A DNA stretch of 64,000 nt from Epithemia pelagica. Lineage: Eukaryota; Bacillariophyta; Bacillariophyceae; Surirellales; Surirellaceae. The notes below the pieces were generated by a model. It did no database searches. It was not told the DNA's origin and was given only the letters and a program-made list of their open reading frames with translations. The position numbers and the translations under genes were made by a program. Location: contig OX337229.1 in the NCBI GenBank assembly GCA_946965045.2, forward strand, positions 2,232,001 through 2,296,000. Reading direction: 5' to 3'. Shown piece after piece: positions 57,076-64,000 of the stretch. Position 1 is the stretch's first letter. Each line of letters opens with the position of its first letter.

Positions 57076-57816
57076 TGTCCAATTTGCTTGTCTTAAGTGT
57101 CACGCTTGCGCCTGATCACCCGCCCTGCAAATCATGTCGTCTGCTTTAGGCAGCGATACCTCTGCGCCCAAGAGTACACAACAGGGGAGCTGGATTGGTA
57201 GAATTGTGGGGCGACAGATTGGGTGCCGGAAGTGGAGACTGCTGGTTTCACGTCAAAGACAAGATGCACTCAGATCTTTTGATATCCTTGAGATGATCAG
57301 TGAGACAAGCCAAGAAACATCTACAAAATATAGAGCTATTGATTGGCTATATCGGGTTAAATTTCCATAAAGACAACATGGATTTTCAAAACGGTGTCCA
57401 GAACTTGAACCTGCCAGAACCAACAGCATCACCAAAATCTCTCAGCCAAAGTTGAAAAACTGAACGGTATCTCCTACACGGATGAAGTCTCCTATTCTAA
57501 TCCATAGGCATGTGTCCTTCCATCATATGTTTACATTGCCTGTAGAAGACATCGTCTTGTGCCAACCCTCACATTGAGACAAATTGTTTACTTTCGAGCA
57601 GGCAAACAGTCTAGGATCAAACAAGTCCTGTGAAGAGTGGATATTTAAGGAGTCGATAATTTAGAATGCAAGGTTAAGAAAACATGGACTAAAAGAAATA
57701 TTTTATTGGAAAACCAAAACAGCAAAGAGTGTGAAGGTTAGTTTAGTTTCCATCTATCAACCTAGGTTTTCGGAAGTATTCTACTTTCGTTCGCTAACGC
57801 GCCGGCCTGGTGTAGT
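57076..57816. other. No recognised gene
   Basis: A 78-codon plus frame (57134-57370) has no similarity I can name. The rest is non-coding as far as I can see. Confidence 0.5.
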
Positions 57817-59650
57817 CTAAACTCCCTCCACTCGCACCTGGTTGCTCGTATCAAACTCATCAGTAGTCAAGGGGTCGGTCGGGGTTAGTTCCTCTAGGTC
57901 GTTTTCGCCATAGACCACCACTGGAGGCGTGTCCTTTGGTGTGCTGAAGCCGAACCTAGCGCGGAGTCCTTTGATCCGTCGTTCTTGGTAGGTCATGGGG
58001 GGCACAGTATCTAGGACACTGCTGCTCCTCCCATCCAATCCTTGATCAAAGTCATCATTTGAGGTTGAAAGTCGAGCGGTAGGCGACTGGGAGGAGGTCC
58101 ACGAGAAAAACGAGGTGTTTGACTGGGACGACGAGGTAGACACTGGGCGGCAGACTAAGACTCTTTCGTCGTTCGTCGACTCATCAGTGCTGGGGGCGTT
58201 GTTGTTGGGTAGGAACCGGTGAAACCGCGGTTTGTGGCGGCATGCTCCGTAGATTTCGTTGCATTTGTTGATTGCTAGGTTGGGGTGTTTGCTCGTGAAT
58301 TTGAGGATTTCCAAGCGTTCTCGTGCGCAGAGTTTGCAGGACTTTGTCCCAAAGTTTTTACAGTGGAAAGCGGTTTGCCTTGCCAAAGTATGTCCACTTT
58401 GAGTCGGACGTGGTTCTTGATTTCCTTCTTCTCGGTTTCTCTGGGAATGAAGCAGGCGAAGTGGCTAGCAAACGAATCAGAGCTCTTGTTCTTGAGAACC
58501 AGTTGCTTCACGTCTTGGACATGTTGTTGGATCCTTTTCTTTACTTTACGTGTTGTTGAGTATTGCCAATGTACTGCTTGCCGGTTTTGAGGCAGGTGGC
58601 TTTAAAGACCACGATGGAACGTCTGCAGAAGCCTCCGTAGGGACAGGCTTCACGGTTCCTGCAGTTACAGTCCAGATCTTCAAAATCCAAGGATCGTAGT
58701 CCGTCATTTAACTTGGAGTTGAGATCTCCTTGAAAATGCTCCCGGATGTTGGTGAACCGGTGATAGGACATCAAGATCCTCAACCAGGACAACAACGGGA
58801 ACCGGCTTTTGATTTCTTTGAGCGTCTTGTGGATTGGTTTTTTCCAAAAGTCGGAATACCCAATCTTGAAATAAATAGCTCGTTTGCGGTCTCTCTCGCG
58901 TCGTTTTTCGAGAGCTTGTGAAACAGTGTCCAGTTTTTCGTCTTCCATTTTCTTGGTTAGTTCGCCCAGAGTGGGGGTTGTGTTTGGTTTGACAAGCTTG
59001 GAATGTTCAAGGGCTGCGAAGTGGACGGGGTAGAGTTCGTCCAATTTGGAGTCGTGGTTACTTTCATCCACCGAGGTTAGTTTCGTCAGGCGTTTCATCA
59101 CCCCGTTTGGGATTGCTTCGAAGCATCCCGGGGTGTGAGCGCTACCTCTGTTGAGGTATTTGAGTTGTTGGTTCGGTTTCAGATGGACTCTGTAGGCTAG
59201 TTTTCCGTTGTCGTGCCAGAACATTTCCATATCCAAGAAGGGGAAGGCTTGCGTTTTCTCAATGGATACTGACTTGTTGGTGATGGAGTCCGGGTTGTGC
59301 TCGTTCAGAGGGTCCCAAATAGTGGCGGTGAACTTCAGGAAGTTGTTGCCTGCAATGTGGTTGATGTCTTGTTGAAAGGCCTCAATCCATTTTTGAATTT
59401 CATCCGTCGATTGTTTCCCTTTTAAGACGGCTAAGCCGTCGTCTCGGTAGATTCCAAAGTAGTGCATCGGGTCGAACATTGTGTCGTAAGTTGCTTCGAG
59501 AAGGAACGAAACGACGAGGTCGGCAAGCCAAGCTGACTCGTAGCCTCTGATCGTGAGGCCTCTTTCTTCAGGTTTTAGGTCACCATCGTATAGGAAATAT
59601 TCGTCCTTGAAGGCGATGATCGTGTTGGTCATGCCAAAGAAGATTAGGTT
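57817..59650 (-). pseudogene. Penelope-like element, RT and GIY-YIG-like part, 5'-truncated
   Basis: The minus-strand reading begins near 59650 (GMTNTIIAFKDEYFLYDGD). It has RT block GLTIRGYESAWLADLV and the catalytic FGIYRDDGLAVLKG, then a thumb and connector. The GIY-YIG-like segment is VVFKATCLKTGKQYIGNTQQH near 58550. TAA about 58541 and a shift separate it from QDVKQLVLKNKSSDSFASHF. A missing base near 58355 shifts the frame again to CKLCARERLEILKF...INKCNEIYGACRHKPRFHRF, and TAG ends it at 57817. RT with a C-terminal GIY-YIG endonuclease is the Penelope plan. The RT N-terminus is missing and a tandem repeat lies at the 5' edge, as expected for target-primed insertion. The family call is from architecture. 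Confidence 0.65.
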
Positions 59651-59717
59651 TATTGCACAATTTTTTAGATTTAAAACAAGGCCTTGTGATGATTCTGGTA
59701 ATTGTCGTATAGATGGT

Positions 59718-59808
59718 CGATGGTGGTGATGGTCAATAACCCCATGTTTTGACATGTGTGTTCCGATGGTAGTGATGGTCAATAACCCCATGTTTTGACA
59801 TGTGTGTT
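59718..59808. repeat. 45-bp tandem repeat at the 5' edge of the PLE
   Basis: 59718-59762 and 59764-59808 differ by one base. The remaining spacer to 60239 has no gene. Confidence 0.9.
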
Positions 59809-60239
59809 AACTAATTCGAGATTATTTTGGTTCCTACTACTATGGTTTCTTGTGATGTGTTGTTTTAGATGTCTGGTGCTGGAGTAGATGACCTAGGATT
59901 CTGTATGACCTAGATAATTACATGAGTCCTGCATATCAGAACAAAAGAAGCCACTCAAAAACTAATATGACCTTGAAGGCAACAAATTCCAGATTATTGA
60001 CTCTATTGTTATGGTTGAGTTCATGGCAACGTAGGTCTGATTCAAAGGTGGCAAGGACGTGCATATTGCTCCACCCTGAGCTCTTATTGCTCCACCCTGA
60101 GCTCTTTCTCCAGCCAAGGAATTGGTTGCTCTATTGTTGCACATGGCCATTCCTGCTCGTCCTCGTCCTTAGCCGCGACCGTGATCGCCGTGGTTTCGGA
60201 GCTTGAATCGGTCAGACTGAGTGGTAGGACGACGGCCCC

Positions 60240-60530
60240 ACAAAGCGGCCCCACAAAGTTGAATTTCATGAATTGATTGATTTGTCCATTCCTGAGAAAC
60301 ACAACAATGTAGTATGGAGCATGGATGTCATGCATGTCAATGGAATTCCATTCCTCATTACCATTTCAAGAGAAATCAAATTTCGGACTGTCTACAATCA
60401 TTTATCACGGCAATCAAACAAGTGGTGGCTATCTACCGTAGAGATGATTTGCGACCCGCCTCGAGTACTAATGGCAGACGGTGCTTTCGACACAGCTGAA
60501 ATAAACTCAGCACTCAACACCATTGGATGA
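60240..60530 (+). pseudogene. Copia integrase relic
   Basis: The plus frame reads NNVVWSMDVMHVNGIPFLITISREIKFRTVY (first Asp in SMDVM), shifts for TAIKQVVAIYRRDD, and returns for VLMADGAFDTAEINSALNTIG (second Asp in ADGAF). The order and spacing match the integrase of a Copia lineage with an IPF.IT.SR block. The Glu region and everything else is missing. A TGA ends the frame at 60528-60530. Confidence 0.65.
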
Positions 60531-60729
60531 TCGTGTTGGTAAAAAAGTGAAAACTACTAACGTCCTCATTCTCCTTCTAGGCAATTGCACTCTTCTCAAG
60601 GTTACAAGAGATAATCGAATAATGTTATAAGCACATACACAGTCGATTGGCAGTTGTATGCAAGTTTCCGATTTGGAAACATGGATGTGGAATGAACTGT
60701 GGACCAACAAGGGAGGGAAAATATGAGAA

Positions 60730-60905
60730 GTTGCAAAACCACATTGCATAATATGTCCCTGAAGAGACTAAGGAGTCGCACAATTCTGGACCAAATTGCA
60801 TAAAATGCGGCTAATGAGAGCGAAAAGTCGCATTGCATATAATGTACCTAATGAGAGTGTGAGCAGTCGCACACTTCCGGACCACATTGCATAAATATGC
60901 CTAAA
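60730..60905. repeat. Degenerate tandem repeats around ccacattgcataa
   Basis: Three to four units of roughly 55-60 bp sharing cattgcata, ctaatgagag and agtcgca blocks. Confidence 0.8.
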
Positions 60906-60990
60906 GGCGAATAGGGCTTCAGTAATTTCAAGCTTGTAGTGGTCCAGATTTACAGGCGTTTCGTCGTATTTCGATATTGACCATGGCAAA

Positions 60991-62034
60991 ATGAAACCAC
61001 AAAGAGAAGAAGAGCATCCAACAATGACATCCAAGCTTGATGCTGTTGTTGATGCTGCAGCGGCTTTCTTGGGGGAACCAGCATCGCCACGAGCTGCAGC
61101 AGCAGCAGCAGCAGCAGCAGACAAAGACGATGACGACGAAGTGCCCGAAGAGACAACGACTCGCCGGTATCTTCCGAGCGAGATAGTCGAGAGCTTGAGA
61201 CAAAACATGCTTGCGGACATTGCTCGTGGCCTTCTGGAGGGCGAAGACGTCAACAAGTTTGTGGGCAAGAAGTCAAGGATCAAGCAGCGTCTTGCCGGTA
61301 AATGCAAAGCCGGTTAAGCTGCAGCCATCAAGGCAGTGAACGGGCTTAAAGCTCCTGGGCGCAACGCATGGACAAATTTTTCGCGGGACCTCCAGGATCT
61401 CGCTTCGTCGATTGAAGACAGTGCCATACTCGTCAACGCCTACGGAGAGTTCGTCTCGCGGAAGATAAGTCAGCAGATGCAGATGTCATCGTCCTCTGTG
61501 CGCTTGGCCGACCGGTACGATGGTGGCTCCATGGCAGCTCCCTCCAAGCCTGCACCTGTTGTCATCGTGAAGAAGAAGACAGAGAAGAAACAGAAGAAGA
61601 CGAACAAGGGAGTTGATGAGAAGAAGATGACTGTTGTGAACAAAGAAGGCAATTTGGGCAATGTGGAAGTGAAGACTCCTCGTGGACGAGTTTCATTTGG
61701 AAAAATGGAGGTTGTCCAAGTTCTGTCTCCTGAAAGTGATGAATCAATGGGTGGAGAACCAAGCCCAGCACAAACAACAACAAAGAAAACAACTCCTGCA
61801 TGGATTTTGAAGCAATCGAGCCGTGCTCCCATCGCAAGAGCTTTGCCAGCTCAGTTGGAGTGGAAAGCAACCTTTCCTTTGAGTCTGCGGAGACGCAACA
61901 AGATGCTCCCGAGTTTCATTTCAACATCATCGAATAGCGCACACAATGAACTCTATAGCTCTCTATTCATGTTATTACTGTTTCCTATCTATTTGTACAA
62001 TCAACAGATGCCATTTGGCAATGCAATGCCATGA
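60991..62034 (+). pseudogene. Lys/Ala-rich ORF with one in-frame TAA
   Basis: It starts at ATG 60991. An Ala run of about nine residues is encoded by a GCA repeat (61096-61120). It is followed by RRYLPSEIVESLRQNMLADIARGLL, and TAA at 61315-61317 interrupts the frame, which resumes immediately (AAIKAVNGLKAPGRNAWTNF) and stays open to TGA 62034. The second half contains KKKTEKKQKKTNKG and a hydrophobic C-terminus (LFMLLLFPIYLYN). No known domain. It could be one gene with a recent stop; the helical N-terminal half looks like real protein. Confidence 0.4.
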
Positions 62035-62041
62035 AAACAAG

Positions 62042-62081
62042 TGTGCCAAACTGTGCCAAACTGTGCCAAACTGTGCCAAGC
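62042..62081. repeat. 10-bp tandem repeat tgtgccaaac, four units
   Basis: Four consecutive units, the last with one change. The following 62082-62821 has no recognised gene. Confidence 0.95.
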
Positions 62082-62821
62082 GACAAAAATGGTTCTCGGA
62101 AATCGATTTCTAGATCCATACCTACTAGGATTGGGGCCGGGGGTGGTTGGCGCTCGAAAGAAGACCCTTTTGGGCTCAAGATTGAGCACCAGCATGTGGT
62201 CATACGACCATTTTTGATGAAGTTACATGTAGCTAAAGTTTGTGCCAAAGGGGCACAAACCAGGCGTCCTGGGCACTTCCCCCTAGAAGGCACTAGGTAA
62301 AGAACTCCCTGGAGCACAAAAGAAGAAAAAGATGTGAGCTCGTTATCTGATGTTGTATTGGGCCAGCTACGTACTAGTACTCTAACTATCCAGCATACAG
62401 CATACACCAAGTTCAATGCCTAGAAGATACCCCTGAGGCACTAATCCCGACCATTTTTTTCCTCTACTTCTCACAATCTGTGAGATTACGGAATAGAAAT
62501 CTGTTATCTGTTGTGTTTTTTGTGCGATTGGTTTTTGTGTGCTGCGTGCTTATTTTAGAATTTATCTTGCAAGAAGCGTCACTAGACCCACCTGATATTG
62601 GATTGGGCCTCTTTGTGCTTGCCCCGTCCCGTGACTAGATATCTGGCAGTGTGAGGTTTTCCACTGAATTGGGGGACATATCCGAGGTAACCAATCCCAC
62701 GGCCAACCCAATTCCCAGTCCCCGCGAGACTGTGTAATCCCCCATCCCGTATGTGATTGAACAATTAGGCCAACAGGCTGAAAAGAGGGCGATCCTTGCC
62801 AGACCGGCTGGATATCGTTAG

Positions 62822-64000
62822 GGGGGCGAAGTTAAGGTAGTAAATCGTTCAGTCTCTGCATTCGTTGCCACTGTCACCACAGTCGACGAACGAAACATAA
62901 ACCTTTCAGCGCCACAAAAGGTCTGGAGCCAATGGCACATCCGGTTTGGACATGCACCCTTCCGCGTCGTCCAGTTTGTTCTCCGCTCTGGTGTATTGTC
63001 GAATGATGAGTCGTCGCGACGACTCCACACTGCCGTCTGCAAACTGACAACTCCTCCGTTGTGTGCTGCTTGTCTTTATGGAAAACAAAAGACCAGGCAC
63101 TCCCCAGGACAGAAAACCGTCAAAATACAAGACAAAGAAGGAGCCCTGAAAAAGAACCACCTTTTTCCCGGTCAACAAGTTTCAGCAGACCACTTCATCT
63201 GCTCGACAAAAGGACGCCTCTACACATCAAAAGGCAAAACCAAAGAAGAAGCAATGCTTAGCGGTGGATGCATTTTCGTAGACCACGCAAGTGGATACAT
63301 TGACGTATCCATGCAAACTCACCTTAACACCCACCAAACACTAAAAGCAAAAACAGAATACAAACAACGATGTCAGAACCAAGGAGTGATCATTCAACAA
63401 TATCACACAGACAATGGCACCGCCTTCACCTCGAAGAAATACACCGAGCACCTGCAAGCCTTTCAGCAAGTAACAAGCTTTGCCGGTGTAGGCGCACACC
63501 ACCACAATGGCGTGGCAGAGCGCAGCATCCAAACCATCATGTCCATGACAAGGACCATGATGTTACACGCCGCCACCCATTGGCCCGAAGTTGCAGACCC
63601 AACTCTTTGGCCCATGGCCGTCGACCATGCTGTTTTCATCTACAACCGACTCCCCAAGATTGAAACAGGAATTTCCCCCATCGACCTCTTCACCAAGACA
63701 AGATGGGAGCAACGCCGCTTCCACGATCTTCATGTCTGGGGTGCACCGGCATATGTTCTGAACAAAACAATACAATACGGTAAGAAATTACCACGATGGA
63801 AGCCAAGAAGTCAACGCTGCATGTTTGTTGGATTCTCCCAACAACATGCACTCACCGCTCCACTCGTACTTAACCTCGACACGGGCACAATCTCACCGCA
63901 ATACCACGTTGTCTTCGACGACTGGTTTGCAACAGTGGCAGCAACCAACAAAAACTCCCACTCACCACATGAAACAGTTGACCACATGAAACAGTTGACC
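62822..64000 (+). CDS. Copia pol, integrase part, open at the window edge
   Basis: An uninterrupted frame runs from 62822 (just after a TAG) to the last base. The GAG-pre-integrase zinc segment is WHIRFGHAP with LCAACLYGK. Integrase has QVSADHFICSTKGRLY (Asp), YHTDNGTAFTS (Asp) and HHHNGVAERSIQTIM (Glu), with exactly 35 residues between the second Asp and Glu. HVWGAPAYVL and FVGFSQQHALTAPLVLNLDTG follow, as in the outer Copia element at 41.1 kb. No start codon or protease is visible upstream; 62582-62821 may be its damaged 5' part. RT and RNase H would lie beyond the window. The integrase looks undamaged. Confidence 0.85.

Noticed and set aside
1-64000. CRISPR arrays or bacterial operons
   Set aside because: No regularly spaced short repeats with unique spacers and no operon-like gene order; the sequence is eukaryotic.

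Overview
The window looks like a repeat-rich stretch of a diatom (stramenopile) nuclear genome. Evidence: several Ty1/Copia elements with features I associate with diatom CoDi-type elements (protease motif DSHAD, gag with CCHC knuckle, a primer-binding site matching the anticodon arm of initiator tRNA-Met), plus Mutator-like (MULE) and Penelope-like (PLE) relics and very few intact genes. The genus cannot be read from the sequence. Most coding remnants are broken, so they are entered as pseudogenes.

Layout. 1-1870 is one copy of a duplicated segment whose second copy lies at 32288-34156; it contains a minus-strand Copia RT/RNase H relic and an unrecognised plus-strand ORF. At 1873-4978 are a broken 2OG-Fe(II) oxygenase-like gene and an intact DOT1-like methyltransferase. 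From 6.7 to 14.8 kb there are old Copia and MULE relics, including about 1.08 kb with no CpG. At 14.9-20.2 kb a 2OG-oxygenase ORF sits tail to tail with a decayed MULE transposase. At 22.6-29.2 kb there is a 3'-truncated minus-strand Copia element with an unusual DGGAN protease motif. At 29.5-37.2 kb there is a zinc-cluster pseudogene, many tandem repeats, the second segmental copy and a tRNA-Ala-like relic.

The best-resolved structure is 37181-51174. A small basic Cys/His gene is interrupted by a 6.4-kb plus-strand Copia element (5-bp target duplication CATTT), whose 3' LTR was in turn split by a 7.3-kb minus-strand Copia element (target duplication CGAC). Removing both insertions on paper leaves the small gene in frame.

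51.3-57 kb holds unrecognised ORFs, a SANT/Myb-like ORF between 193-bp direct repeats, and a Copia relic. 57.8-59.7 kb is a 5'-truncated PLE with RT and GIY-YIG-like parts. 60.2-64 kb has another Copia integrase relic, a Lys/Ala-rich ORF, and a Copia integrase reading frame that is still open at the window edge. Decay across the window is dominated by in-frame TGA codons, several at positions where Arg is expected, which fits C-to-T loss at CpG.
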